This document shows positions 1-10,571 of a DNA stretch of 48,002 bases, in pieces. The stretch's first letter is position 1, and every line of letters begins with the position of its first letter. The position numbers and the translations under genes are program-made. The stretch lies in contig BBFS01000027.1 of assembly GCA_001313365.1 (NCBI GenBank), positions 1 through 48,002 of the forward strand, in the 5' to 3' direction. Source of the stretch: Paenarthrobacter nitroguajacolicus JCM 14115. Lineage in GTDB: Bacteria > Actinomycetota > Actinomycetes > Actinomycetales > Micrococcaceae. Below the pieces are notes generated by a model, which saw only the letters and a program-made list of their open reading frames with translations, was not told the DNA's origin and searched no databases.

Positions 1-75
1 ACGAGCCCATCCCGGTGCCAGCTGGTTGCGTTCCCGGGCTGCTGCTGCTGGCTGCAGCGGCCAGGATGTTTAGGA

Positions 76-1416
76 TTAGATCTTGATCTGGGAGAGATCT
101 TTGCGCCGGGTGTCCTGCTTGTAGGGGGGGGCCGGCTGGACCGTGGCGCGGATGAGCGCCTGCGGTTCTCCCGGATTGCCCCACAGGACGCTGACCTCGG
201 TTCCGGGTTCGCTGTAGGCGACGTCGATGAAGCTCAGGGCGAGCCCGCGACGGAAGTAGAAGCTGAACCCCCCCGGGTGGGTCGAATGCCCCACGGTCTC
301 ACCATCGACCACGATCTGGTCGGTCCAGCACGTGACCCAGGGGGCGTGGGGGATCTCGAAGAGGTGATAGGCCGAGCCGTCCTTGAAGAGGGAGGCGTAA
401 ATGTCGACAAGGTCCTCACTGTTGAATTCGAGGGTAACGACTGCACGCCGCGGGTTGGCTAGTTCCTCCTTAAGTGCCGCGCTCCCGATGAACTCATGGT
501 CGAATTTGATGCTCTTCCCCCCCACCCCCCATCTCAACCGGGCTGCGATAGAGATCCTCGATAGCGCCTCCGTCCCAACTTCCCGTGAAAGATGTCGCGA
601 AGTTGTAGCGCATAGGCCCGGCAAAGGGTGTCGGCTCCCACTCCGGCGGAAGGTTCTCATCCATGAATCTGCGGTAGTCAGCTTTCGTGTCATCGGACAA
701 CGCATTCATGAAGTGAATGCCCCCCCCGTCGGGAACGATGCTTCGAGGTGGTTGATCTGGACTGTGCGGCGCCCGAGCCGGCGGATCCCGTACTTCTGGC
801 CTGCCTCCAACACCGCACCGTAGATGGCGGGATGGTTTTGGATGGGACCGTGCAGCTCGAAGCCGATCTCGCCGGCCATACCCTGGCGCAGCAGGGACAC
901 TTCGAGGCCATTGATGGTGACGGTCTTGGTTGTCATGAATCGGATGTCGCGCAGGCTGGAACCCGTCAGTTCTTCGAGCAGGGCCAGGGACTTCGGCCCG
1001 GATACCTGAAGTTTGTGGGTAACAGGGAACTGGACGTCAACGTCATACCCGCCGGTCTTCAGTTTGTAGTAGACCCATTGCGGCGTTCCGCATTCATACT
1101 CGAAATCGTCGTCGCCGTGGCGCAGCAGGATCCCTTCCGAGATAACCTTTCCGTCTTCGTTGCACATGATGCAGTGCTTGGCTTTGCCGACGGGAAAGAT
1201 TTCGAACGAGTTTACCGAGAGATCCTTGAAGAGTTGGAGGGCGTCTGGCCCCGTGATGCGGATCTGTGGGACGAAGGACCAGTCCCCTATGTATACGCCC
1301 TCCTTCCACGAGAGCTGCTCGTCCTGCCAGCCGGAATACTCGGGCGATCCCATGATCGACGGGTACTCGAGCGGCTGGATGGCTTTAAAAGCCCGAAATG
1401 GTGCTGGGTCTGTCAT
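76..1416 (-). CDS. LigM-like tetrahydrofolate-dependent aromatic O-demethylase (GcvT family), frameshifted
   Basis: The protein is of the aminomethyltransferase/GcvT fold and its segments resemble LigM/DesA enzymes, which move the methyl group of vanillate, syringate or 3-O-methylgallate to tetrahydrofolate. Three frame segments join into about 446 residues, close to the roughly 470 of LigM. They start at ATG 1416 (MTDPAPFRAF) and contain LRQGMAGEIGFELHGP, KFDHEFIG and VTLEFNSEDLVDIYASLF. Frame breaks lie at the C8 run 720-727 and the C7-A-C6 run 517-530. It is divergent from purU and folD, which oxidise the methyl-folate product further. A dimethylglycine or sarcosine demethylase is the main alternative. 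The family call is firm; the aromatic substrate is inferred from similarity and context. Confidence 0.8.
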
Positions 1417-1857
1417 GCGTTTTCTCCAATGGCGACGCTGCTTGAGTGTGTTCTAACCGGACAACTCCAGCATCGTGCCCCGTTGACACCGGCCGCGCCC
1501 TGTTGGCCAAGGGGGGGGTGTTGACACAAGGGGGGGGAGGGGGGGAATTAGGAATTCTCCCGCGGGGGGGCAGACCTGCGGAAGATCAAATCAACCTCAA
1601 GACCAAGGCAAGCAGGCGGCGATGATGGGTAAATTCCCGCACCCCCCCCTAAAGACAGGCAGCGAACCAGCACTATTCCCCGGTACTCGCGCTCAGCTAG
1701 GCCTACCTGTGGCCCGAGGCGCGAATACCCATGGGGAGGACTCCAAATGTCCAGTGGAAAAGCAGGGCGATTGCTCAGAGTTGTAAATGCTTAGCTTTGA
1801 ACACGGAGGCGTTGATCCGCACGTCACCAATGAAGCAACAGTCAATTGGAGTTCACG
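1417..1857. other. Divergent intergenic region with dense G tracts
   Basis: About 440 bases separate the divergent demethylase and purU, so both promoters should lie here. Between about 1510 and 1570 there are several G runs of 7-8 bases broken by short spacers, including a TTGACA-like hexamer between two runs. The G-run lengths are doubtful because runs of this kind cause frame breaks all over the window. No gene is seen. Confidence 0.4.
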
Positions 1858-2768
1858 ATGATCACGACAAAGTTGTCGAGACCACACCCGTCTGAAACCC
1901 TTGCCAAGGCCGAGCTTGGCCGGCTCATCGTCCAGTGCGCGGACAGGCCGGGGGATTATTGCCGCCATCTCAGCTTTCCTGGCCAAGCACGAGGCAAACA
2001 TTGTCGAGTCAGATCAGTCGACAACAGACCCTGAAAGCGGCCACTTCTTCCTCAGAATGGTCTTTCATCGCAAGGACCTCGCAGGCACCTGGACGAAATG
2101 ACTGCCAGTTTCGCCGCTGATATTGCCGAAACATTCGGCATGACCGAATGGTCCCTGAGCGACGCGACGACCCCCAAAAGGGTCGCAATCATGGTCTCCC
2201 GATACGACCACTGCCTCCTTGACCTCCTGTGGCGAGCCCGGCGCGGTGAGCTGCCAGTGGACATCGGATTGGTGATTTCCAATCACGCTGATCTCGCCCC
2301 CGGAAGTCAGGTCCTTCGGCGTGCCGTTCGTTCACATCCCGATCAACAAGGCAAACAAGGCCGAGGCGGAAGCCCAACAACTTCAGCTTCTGCGCGGAAA
2401 TTTCGACCTCGTAGTGCTCGCCCGGTATATGCAAATTCTTTCGAGTGACTTCCTGGAGCAGCTGGACTGCCCTGTGATTAATATCCACCACTCGTTCCTG
2501 CCGGCTTTTGTGGGGGGCCAGCCCATACCTTCAGGCCAAAACAAGGGGCGTGAAACTCATTGGTGCAACCGCGCACTACGTCACGGAAGACTTGGATGAG
2601 GGTCCCATCATCGAACAAGACGTCGCGCGGGTAAGCCACCACGAGACTGCCGCTTCGTTGGAGCGGCGAGGCGCAGACGTTGAACGATCTGTACTGAGTC
2701 GAGCCGTACTTTGGCACTGCGAAGACCGCGTCCTGCGTCTCAACAACTCGACAGTGGTCTTTGCCTGA
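1858..2768 (+). CDS. purU: Formyltetrahydrofolate deformylase, frameshifted
   Basis: PurU hydrolyses 10-formyl-tetrahydrofolate to formate and tetrahydrofolate. The reconstructed protein of about 300 residues has an N-terminal ACT-like part (IVQCADRPG, then [18 protein letters not shown]) and a formyltransferase part with [24 protein letters not shown] and [17 protein letters not shown], which holds the catalytic Asn/His/Asp region of the family. There are four frame breaks: G5 at 1950-1954, a missing base near 2083, C5 at 2297-2301 and G6 at 2512-2517. ATG 1858 is preferred because GGAG lies 6-9 bases upstream; TTG 1846 would extend the frame. It ends 30 bases before folD, so the two probably form one unit that returns demethylase-derived C1 as formate. 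Confidence 0.88.
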
Positions 2769-2798
2769 CACCGGAGTCGGCCAAGTTAAGGAGGAAAT

Positions 2799-3660
2799 GT
2801 GAGTGCCGTTTTGATGGACGGAAAATTGCTGGCGAGCAAGGTCCGCGAGGAGGTGAAGACAGCTGTCGCAGCCATGGTTGCTGCTGGCCAGGCACCACCG
2901 GGCCTCGCGACTGTGTTGATTGGCGATGACCCGGCGTCAGAAATATACGTGAGAAACAAGCGCAGAATGTGCGTTGAAGCCGGCATGCAAGACCACCATC
3001 AACATCTTCCTGGGAATGTCTCCCATCAGGAGGCTATTGATCTTGTTGATGCGTTGGCTGTGAACCCCTTGATTTCCGGTATCCTTGTGCAGCTCCCGGT
3101 CCCAGGAACGATAGTCGCAGAGGAACTCCTCTCCCGTATTCCCGCTGCTAAAGACGTCGACGGTCTTACCGTGGCGAACGCTGGTCTGCTCGCTCAAGGA
3201 CTCCCGGGGGGGCATCGGCCTTGCACGCCGGCTGGCATCGTCCGGCTGCTTGACGAGTACGCTGTGGCCCTCGAAGGAGCCACCGCAGTTGTTGTTGGAC
3301 GTTCACGGCTCGTGGGCAAACCCATGGCTCAGCTTCTCCTGGAGCGCAATGCCACTGTCACCATCGCCCACTCACGCACCCGGAACCTGACGGAGGTCTG
3401 CCGCAACGCGGACATCCTCATCGCTGCTGCAGGGGTTCCAGGAGTCATCACCGGAGATGCAATTCGCCCTGGGGGCCACGGTGATAGACGTAGGGATCCA
3501 CCGGGACGGCAACCGCCTACGGGGGGGCGATGTCGATTTCGCTGCAGCATCAAAAATTGCCGCCCGTATCACACCAGTGCCGGGCGGGGTGGGCCCGATG
3601 ACCATAGCCATGTTGCTGGCCAACACATTGAAAGCTGCCCAGGACCGGCAGGAAAACTGA
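2799..3660 (+). CDS. folD: Methylene-THF dehydrogenase/cyclohydrolase, one frameshift
   Basis: FolD converts 5,10-methylene-THF to 10-formyl-THF using NADP. The start GTG 2799 follows AAGGAGG. Seen are the substrate-site lysine motif [40 protein letters not shown], the Rossmann turn [17 protein letters not shown] and the C-terminal [13 protein letters not shown]. The G5 run 3471-3475 breaks the frame; removing one G gives [12 protein letters not shown] and a full length of about 286 residues. In [12 protein letters not shown] and LRGGDVDF one residue more than the family norm appears at 7-base G runs, suggesting run-length error of three bases. It lies between purU and a coupled small ORF. 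Confidence 0.93.
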
Positions 3661-3875
3661 TGATCACCTTGGAGCCCTCCACTAAGCAGGAGTTGGTCAT
3701 CCACGACTCAGCCCGTCTTCAAGACGTGCTGACTTCAGCCGAGGAGAAGATGCAGGTATCTGCACTCGCCCAGGGCGACAGCGGCATTATGGTCACCAGG
3801 CATGACGCGAGGAATTACACCGTAGCTATCTGCGCCGAAGTCCCATTGGGCGAAACGTGGGAAAGATGGCTCTAG
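3660..3875 (+). CDS. Small 71-aa protein translationally coupled to folD
   Basis: ATG 3660 overlaps the folD stop as TGATG, and the ORF reads 71 residues without a break to TAG 3873-3875. The protein starts [20 protein letters not shown] and ends ETWERWL. It is polar, without signal peptide, membrane span or cysteine pair. I do not recognise a family. Stop-start overlap and the neat fit between folD and pcaC argue that it is a real gene, possibly for a small partner of the C1 enzymes, but no function can be given. In the raw sequence it appears fused to the frameshifted folD reading frame, which could hide it from automatic annotation. Confidence 0.6.
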   Translation: MITLEPSTKQELVIHDSARLQDVLTSAEEKMQVSALAQGDSGIMVTRHDARNYTVAICAEVPLGETWERWL

Positions 3876-3934
3876 CGGAGCAAACCCCAGGTTCAAAGAC
3901 ACACACCCAATAAACAGCAGGAAAGAGGTGCACG

Positions 3935-4348
3935 TTGGACATGCCAGAGAATCGTGCTGAAAGCTATGAAATTGGCCTCGGCATGCGGAAGAAGGTGATG
4001 GGCCATCCCCCCCACGTCGAGAAGGCACTTGGCAACGCCAGCACTTTCTCACGGCCTCTCCAGGACTTGGTCACCGAGTACGCATGGGGAAACGTGTGGA
4101 GCCGCCCTGGGCTGGATTTGAAATCCCGGAGCATACTCACTTTGGGCATGCTTACGGCGTTGAACCGATCGAACGAACTGTCAGGACACGTCCGGGCCGC
4201 TCTTAACATCGGCCTTACAAAAGAAGAGATCCGGGAAGTCCTGCTGCAGACGATGATCTACTGCGGCGCGCCAGCTGCAATGGAATCTTTCAGAGTCGCT
4301 GAAAAGGTCATTCTGGAGTTTGGACTGGAAAACGAAAACGAACGCTGA
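3935..4348 (+). CDS. pcaC: 4-Carboxymuconolactone decarboxylase family protein
   Basis: An intact 137-residue protein of the CMD/AhpD-like all-helical family. The region RSNELSGHVRAALNIGLTKE followed by VLLQTMIYCGAPAAMES matches the PcaC core that decarboxylates 4-carboxymuconolactone to 3-oxoadipate enol-lactone in the protocatechuate branch of the beta-ketoadipate pathway. Start TTG 3935 lies behind GAAAGAGGTG; ATG 3941 is an alternative two codons in. Protocatechuate is the product of vanillate demethylation, so its place beside a LigM-like demethylase makes sense. No pcaHG or pcaB is nearby, so related CMD proteins of unknown role remain possible. Confidence 0.85.
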   Translation: MDMPENRAESYEIGLGMRKKVMGHPPHVEKALGNASTFSRPLQDLVTEYAWGNVWSRPGLDLKSRSILTLGMLTALNRSNELSGHVRAALNIGLTKEEIREVLLQTMIYCGAPAAMESFRVAEKVILEFGLENENER

Positions 4349-4388
4349 ATACCTCAGAAATCAACGTGTGTTACGGGAGGTTGTTCAT

Positions 4389-4595
4389 ATGTCGCTTCGA
4401 TCCGATTGGTCTCAGCGCACCTGCAGCTTGGCCCGCGGACTGGACATACTCGGCGACCCATGGAACCTGCTGGTGCTCGGCGAGGTTCTACGCGGAAATA
4501 GTCGTTTCGATGCCATCAAGTCCCGTATCCAAGTGTCGGACTCAGTTCTAACCAAACGCCTGGCGGACCTCACTAGAGTAGGACTCTTGGCTTAG
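4389..4595 (+). pseudogene. HxlR-type transcriptional regulator, 3'-truncated
   Basis: Starting at ATG 4389 behind GGGAGG, the 68-residue product has the N-terminal HxlR winged-helix pattern: CSLARGLDILGDPWNLLVLG, then SRFDAIKSRIQVSDSVLTKR and LADLTRVGLL. The family is normally 100-130 residues and continues with a wing and dimerisation helix, which are absent because TAG occurs at 4593-4595. The following 100 bases in another frame read GEIASVLGLVVAAQKD before a stop and do not look like the missing HxlR end. The gene is therefore truncated, by frameshift, by deletion next to the formate-dehydrogenase gene, or by misassembly. Confidence 0.65.
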
Positions 4596-4695
4596 CTGGC
4601 AGGGTGAAATCGCCAGTGTTCTGGGCCTCGTTGTTGCCGCGCAGAAAGACCCGATCGGTCCGCCCTTCCCGGGCCAGATGTGAAAGGAAGTTCTT

Positions 4696-7024
4696 ATGCA
4701 TGCCAAAGCTCCGCGCGAGAACATTGATGAGTCGAAGCTGACCGTTAGCAAACCCAAGACCAAGGCGGTGGGCATCCCGGCTGTTGCCAATGCACTGAAA
4801 ATTTCGCTGGAACAGATGGGGCCGCTGCGCAGCGTCCAGACCTTGCTGGCGGTGAACCAGTTGGACGGGTTCGACTGCATGGGTTGCGCCTGGCCTGAGC
4901 ATGAGAAGCGCAATGCGGCAGAGTTCTGCGAGAACGGCGCCAAGGCGGTGGCGGAGGAAGCCACGCGCGCCGCGTCACGCCGGAGTTCTTTGCCCAGCAT
5001 TCCATTGCCGATCTTAAGACCCGCGATGATTTCTGGTTGGGCCAGCAAGGCAGGCTCACCCACCGATGTTCCTGGACGAAGGTGCTACGCACTACAGGGC
5101 CATTGACTGGGAGGACGCCTACGACCTCATGGCCAAGGAACTGCGGGAGTTGGAACACCCTGACCAAGCGGTGTTCTACACCTCGGGCCGTACCTCCAAC
5201 GAGGCAGCGTTCGTGTACCAGCTCCTGGTGCGGGGGCATCGGTACCAACAACCTCCCGGACTGTTCCAACATGTGCCACGAGTCCTCCGGCTCAGCATTG
5301 GTGGAAACCATTGGCATTGGCAAGGGCTCCGTCAGCCTGACGGACCTGGAAACGGCATCGCTGATCTTCGTCGCCGGGCAGAACCCCCCCGGCACCAACC
5401 ACCCGCGCATGCTCAGTGCCCTGGAAAAGGCGAAGAAGAACGGCGCGGTCATCGTGTCCGTCAACCCGCTTCCTGAGGCCGGGCTCCTGCACTTCGAGAA
5501 CCCCCAGCATGTGGCCGGGATGATCCAGGGCACGCAACTGACGGACGACTTCCTGCAGATCCGTGCCGGCGGCGATCAAGCCTCTTCCAAGGCCTGGGCA
5601 AATACCTGCTGGAAGCCGAAGCCGCCGGACGGAACACCCCTGGCCTGCAAACGGTCCTGGACCATGACTTCATCGACAACCACACAGTCGGCCTCGATGA
5701 CTACCTGCGCTACCTGGAAAAGGTGGAGTGGGATGACATTGTGGAGGCAACAGGGCTGACATTGGAGCAGATCCATTCCACCGGTGAACGGCTCCTCGCC
5801 TCAAGCGCCACCATCGTGTGCTGGGCCATGGGACTGACCCAGCACAAGCACTCGGTTCCTACCCTCCGCGATGTGGTCAACGTCCTGCTGCTCCAGGGCA
5901 ACATCGGCAAGCCCGGCGCGGGTGTCTGCCCGGTGCGCGGCCACTCCAACGTCCAGGGTGACCGGACCATGGGCATCTTCGAAAAGATGCCCGAGACCTT
6001 CCATGACCGGCTGGACCAGGAATTCGAGTTCCGCTCTCCGCGGGAGCACGGCTTTGACACAGTGGCAGCCATCCGGGCCATGCGGGACGGGAAGGTCCGG
6101 TTCTTCATGGGGGATGGGCGGCAACTTCGTCCGGGCTGCCCCCCCGGATTCGGACGTGACCGAGCTGGCGCTGGCCAACACCCGGTTGAGTGTCCAGATT
6201 TCCACGAAGCTGAACCACTCGCACTTGTCCACGGGCCGCCGGGCGCTGATCCTTCCCACGCTAGGACGCACCGAGAAAGATACCCAGCGCACCGGGGGAT
6301 CAACGGGTCACCGTGGAGGATTCCATGAGTGCCGTGCACGCATCACGGGGGACGGCTCAAACCTGCCAGTGACCACCTCCACTCGGAAGTCGCCATTGTC
6401 TGCAACCTTGCAGACAGGCTGTTCACCGATGGCCACGGCCGCCTGCCCAACACCCCGCAGGCTTCGTGGCTGGCCATGCGGGACGACTACTCGCTGATCC
6501 GGAAGCACATTGAGGCCGTGTTCGATGGCTTTGAGGACTTCGAAGCGCGGATCCAGCATCCTGGCGGCTTTGTGCTGCCGCACCCTCCGCGCGATGCCAG
6601 GAAGTTCGACACCGCGTCCGGGAAAGCACATTTCACGGGCAACGAACTGGAGTTCATCAAGATCCCGCCCGGCTGGCTGGTCCTGCAAACCCTGCGCTCC
6701 CACGACCAGTACAACACCACCATCTACGGCAAGGACGACCGCTACCGCGGCATCCACGGTGGCCGTCGCGTGGTGCTCATCAACGCCGAGGACATCACCG
6801 GGCTGGGCTTTGCCGACGGCGACATGGTCCACCTGATTTCCGAGTTCCAAGGGACGGACCGGCGGGCGGAGAACTTCCGTCTCGTGGCCTATTCGACGCC
6901 CAAGGGGGGGTGCGCCGCCGCCTATTACCCGGAAACCAACGTCCTGGTGCCTTTGGATTCCGTTGCGGACACCAGCGGGACGCCCACGTCCAAGTCCGTG
7001 ATCATCAGACTGGAAAAAGCCTAA
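4696..7024 (+). CDS. Molybdopterin oxidoreductase, FdhF/YdeP-type formate dehydrogenase-like, frameshifted
   Basis: The reconstructed product of about 775 residues belongs to the cytoplasmic FdhF/YdeP group of Mo-bisMGD enzymes. Seen in order: DGFDCMGCAWPE (N-terminal cysteine motif), FCENGAKAVAEEAT, FLDEGATHYRAIDWEDAYD, FYTSGRTSNEAAF, NNLPDCSNMCHESSG, VRGHSNVQGDRTMG, TKLNHSHLSTGRRALILP and a C-terminal MPT-binding domain (HDQYNTTIYGKDDRYRGIHG). Frame breaks occur near 4961-4975, 5062, 5232-5236, 5580, 6109-6113, 6294-6298 and 6347-6351. Formate made by PurU would be a logical substrate, giving CO2, but formate activity of this subgroup is not certain. It closes the C1 cluster and no fdhD-like gene is adjacent. 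Confidence 0.85.
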
Positions 7025-7306
7025 TCCGAGCAGAGTGCTGAAGTTCAGAACGGGGAGGGTAGGGCTGCGGGAGGTCCCAAAACTCGTCGCTGCTCCGTGA
7101 GAGGTGCTTCGGTGGCCTGAAACCTGGAGGTAGTCGCCGAAGCACCGCTCTCGAGGCATCGGAATATTTTGCCCAGTGCGATAACACTTCCAGCCAACTC
7201 GGATTCTAGGGCCAGTTACGTCTACTGTACTGAAACGTAGTTATTGCCCGGAATCTGGAGCCACACGAGCCGTCTGTGGGCCGTAGCGGAGTTGTGCGTG
7301 GCTCGC

Positions 7307-9562
7307 CTAGGCGGCTTTCGATAGTCGGTACAAGACCACCTGATCCGGGTGAATTCTGGGCGAAGCACCCCCCACATTTTCCAGTGAACGGCCCGCGAAC
7401 ACGGCGCCCGGAAAACTGACGTCATTGTGGGCGCTTGCACGCAGTGCCACCGGTTCAATGAGTGCACCGGAGGCGGTCGGTTGTCCCCCACCATTGCGGC
7501 GGGACCAGTCCGGAGGGTGTGTTTCCGGGAAAGACGGGCACAACGTGGTACCTCGCCTCAGCGTCGAGCCCACGGAAGCGGAGGCGACTGGCTGGGTGCG
7601 GGTAGAGGCTGTCCAGGGCAGCTTGGGCGAAGATCGCCTCTGATCGGTCGGGACTGACGACGCCGTGAACCACCACGTTGGAGTCGGGGGCCGTCCATCC
7701 GGATCACGTTCCCGGTGAGCAGCAGACCGCGTTCTCGCTTGTAGAAGGAGATCCACTGGCCAAGGATATCGAGTTCGTCTTGGGTGGCGGTGGCGAGGTC
7801 CCATTCGACACCGAGGTGGCCGAAAACGGCGGTGCCTGCGCGGAACGCAAGGTCGTGTTGCCGGCCGGTGGTGTGGGAACGTCCCGAGGCTATGTGGGAC
7901 CCCAGGTATTCGGGTGGCAGCAATTGCGTTGTCCAGCGGAGCATGCTCTGTCGGTCGTGGGGGGGTCGATGTTGTCAGAAACCCAGACGCGGTCTGTGTG
8001 TTCCAGGACGCCCAGGTCCACTCGGCTCCCCCGGAGGAGCAAGATTCGATCTCCAGGTCAGGGTGGAGCAACCGGATTTCTTCCAGTAATGCGTAGAACG
8101 CCTGTGTCTGTTGGTGGACTCCCGGACGTCCACCGTTGAGTTGGTTTCCCGCCTCTATAAGGTCGCGGTTGTGGTCCCATTTGATGTAATCGAGCTTGTA
8201 CTCGGCCAGGAGCGCGAGAATCTGTTTCTTCACATGCTCGTAGGCCTCGGGGGGGATGCCGAGGTTCAGGACCTGTTGGTTCCGTGACTCCACGGGCCAA
8301 TCGTTGCGGGCCGCCATGATCCATTCCGGATGGTCGCGGGCCAGGTCACTGTCCGGGTTGACCATTTCGGGTTCGAACCATAATCCGAACTGCATTCCCA
8401 GTTCATGGACGCGGTCTACCAGCAGATGGAGTCCGCCCGGCCAGACGTCCGGAGAGACCACCCAGTCCCCCCCCAGTCCTGAGGTGTCGTCGCGTCGGGA
8501 ACCGAACCAGCCGTCGTCGAGTACGTAGCGTTCAACACCGGCAAGCGCTGCACGTTCGGCCAGGTCGATGAGTTTCTCTTCCTCATGGTCGAAGTAGAAC
8601 GCTTCCCACACGTTCAAAGTGACGGGGCGATCGGCAGACACCGGCGAGGGACGGCTTCGGACATGGGCGTGGAAGCGTCTGGCGACTGCATCGAGGCCTG
8701 TGCCGTAGGAGGCGTAGATCCATGGGCTTTGATAGGAATCGCCGAGCCCAAGCCGGACTTCCCCCCCGGGAAGAAGCAGTTCACCGCCGCCTATCAGTTG
8801 ATCGCCGAAGAAGCGTTCTGCGAAGTGGTGGTGGTTGCCGCTCCAGGCCGTGTGGACGGCCCAGATTTCGCCGTTGCCGAATCCGAATCCAGGAGTTCCC
8901 GCGTGCAGGATGAAGCACTGTCGGATCCGGTCCTGCCTTTACGGTTTTCGCGAAGATGCGTTCCTGTGCGCAGAGTTCCGCGCTGCGGTACGCGTTCAAA
9001 GTTGTGACTACCGGCGAAATCGAGCAGTTCGGTTGCCTCAGCGGGGGGGATCGGGAAGGACAGGGAAAGGTCTTCCAGCGCGTACGTCGAGCGGTGCACG
9101 TTGGTCAGCTTCACCCGGCTGCGCATGAGCCCGCCGGGAAGCAGTTCCAACGTCAGCTCGAGCTGCAGCCGTTCCATGTCGTCGATAGCGGTGACCAGTA
9201 CACGCCCGGTTTCGGCGGACGCGAAACCAATCACGGGGAGACCGTTCAGCGTGACCGTGTGAACGCGGAACTTCGGCGACCACCCCCCCATTCCATCAAA
9301 TGAACCTCGTAGTCCGGGACGTCCCAGCCAGCCGGAATCCTGCCCGGGCAGGAGTCCTGGCCGCGGTGGTATATCGATGGTGCTGGAACCTGTGACAGGA
9401 ATACTGGCTGCCACCATGGTCCGGGCCTCTTCTGCGGTGAACGCGGGCAACTGCTCGCCCCCAGTGCACGATCGCGGGTAATTGTCCGTCCGTGGCGTCG
9501 ATCAGGACGGATACACCTGCAGCGGTCAGGTGCAGGATCGCACCTGGGTTCTCGGTTGGCAT
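7307..9562 (-). CDS. GH36 alpha-galactosidase, frameshifted
   Basis: About 750 residues from ATG 9562, the normal GH36 length. It has an N-terminal beta-sandwich, then FYFDHEEEKLIDLAERAA, VLDDGWFGSRRDD, GLWFEPEMVNPDSDLAR and LDYIKWDHNRD, whose first Asp is the family nucleophile. CSSGG follows, then in another frame HTDRVWVSDNID, the acid/base region, and LRWTTQLLPPEYLGSHI. At least five frame breaks lie mainly at C/G runs (around 7490, 7690, 7963, 8765, 8930 and 9460). It releases terminal alpha-1,6-galactose from melibiose, raffinose or stachyose in the cytoplasm. It is the last gene of the sugar operon, 7 bases after the fructosidase-like gene. Confidence 0.9.
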
Positions 9563-9569
9563 TGAAGTC

Positions 9570-10552
9570 TCATGGATTCTTGGGTGATGGAACGATCGTC
9601 AGGCTGCCGTGCTCGGGGGGGTCCCGGCCAACCGGCAATGGATCCGAGACCAGTCCATCGAAGGAGCCGTCGCTGTTGGCGTCGTGGCAGGCCATCATGA
9701 GCCATTGGCCTGCCCTGTCCTGGACGAGGCGCCCGCTGTAGAGCGGTGCCGTGGTGACCACAGCGGCAGTCGCGACGTCAAAGGGGCCGGTGAGCCTGGT
9801 GGTTTGCAGGCTCCAGATCCCGCCGCCGTCGAACCCTTCAGATTTTTCGGCTGAAAGCGTGTCTACGCCGCAGGAGAAGAGGAGGAGGGGGTTTGCCGTC
9901 CATAATGACGGTCTGCGGAACTTCAAGATGCCCGAAGCCGGCACCCGGCTTGCTCAGCGGCGGCCGGACCTCCCAGGTTGTGAGATCGGGTGAGACTGCA
10001 TGGCCGATCACGCCGCGGTCATCCACATCGCCCTGATTGGAGCGGGCGGTGATCAGCATATGCCAACCATTCCCTTCGGGATCGGCGAAGACCCATGGGT
10101 CCCGCCATGCTTCTTCAGGCCATGCGGAGTCACCGTACCTCTCGTACCAGCGAACGTCTGGTTCAAGTACGACGGCGGGTTGCTTGGTCCAGGTGTAAAG
10201 GTCAGGTGAGGTGGCAACGCCAATGGCTTCGATGTTGTGTGTCTCGTAGAAGCGGGCGCCGGTGTAGAACATCCTCCACAACCCGTCCGGGCCCTGGAGT
10301 ACGCTGCCCGTCCAGGTGGAGGTCGCGTCGAATGCGTCCGGATCGTCGGGCTGGAGGACTACGCCGTGGGACTTCCAGTTGATGAGGTCGTGTGAAGTGG
10401 CGTGGCCGATCCGGGCATTGCGGTGCCTCAATGCCGGGTCGCCCCAGGCTCTTGGGAGCGTGGAGGTAGTACATGTGGAAGGTATCGCCGTCATCGGCGA
10501 GCCAGAAGTCCCACACCCATGAGTCTTTGAGACTGAAAGCCAAACGATGCAC
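9570..10552 (-). CDS. Five-bladed beta-propeller glycosidase (GH32/GH43-like), frameshifted
   Basis: About 325 residues from GTG 10552, behind AGAAAGG. The N-terminus KDSWVWDFWLADDGDTFHMY carries an aspartate in the first blade. AWRDPWVFADPEG matches the RDP transition-state motif of clan-J enzymes, and LEVPQTVIMDGK the EVPQ acid/base region. No N-terminal signal peptide is seen, so it acts inside the cell. Breaks lie near 10441-10445 (C4/C5) and 9889-9893 (G5). With the GH36 alpha-galactosidase and a sugar ABC transporter it would split the fructose unit of raffinose-type sugars. GH43 or GH68 activity is possible, so the substrate is an inference. Confidence 0.75.
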
Positions 10553-10571
10553 CTTTCTGTGAGTTGATGAG

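Noticed and set aside
748..1524. Long plus-strand frame opposite the LigM-like gene
   Set aside because: Antisense shadow of a GC-rich gene; no family motif or ribosome binding site.
4548..5533. Minus-strand frames opposite the molybdoenzyme gene
   Set aside because: They overlap the clearly conserved plus-strand protein and have arginine/proline-rich, motif-free translations.
6308..7159. 283-residue minus-strand frame
   Set aside because: Shadow of the molybdoenzyme C-terminal domain, which has strong motifs on the plus strand.
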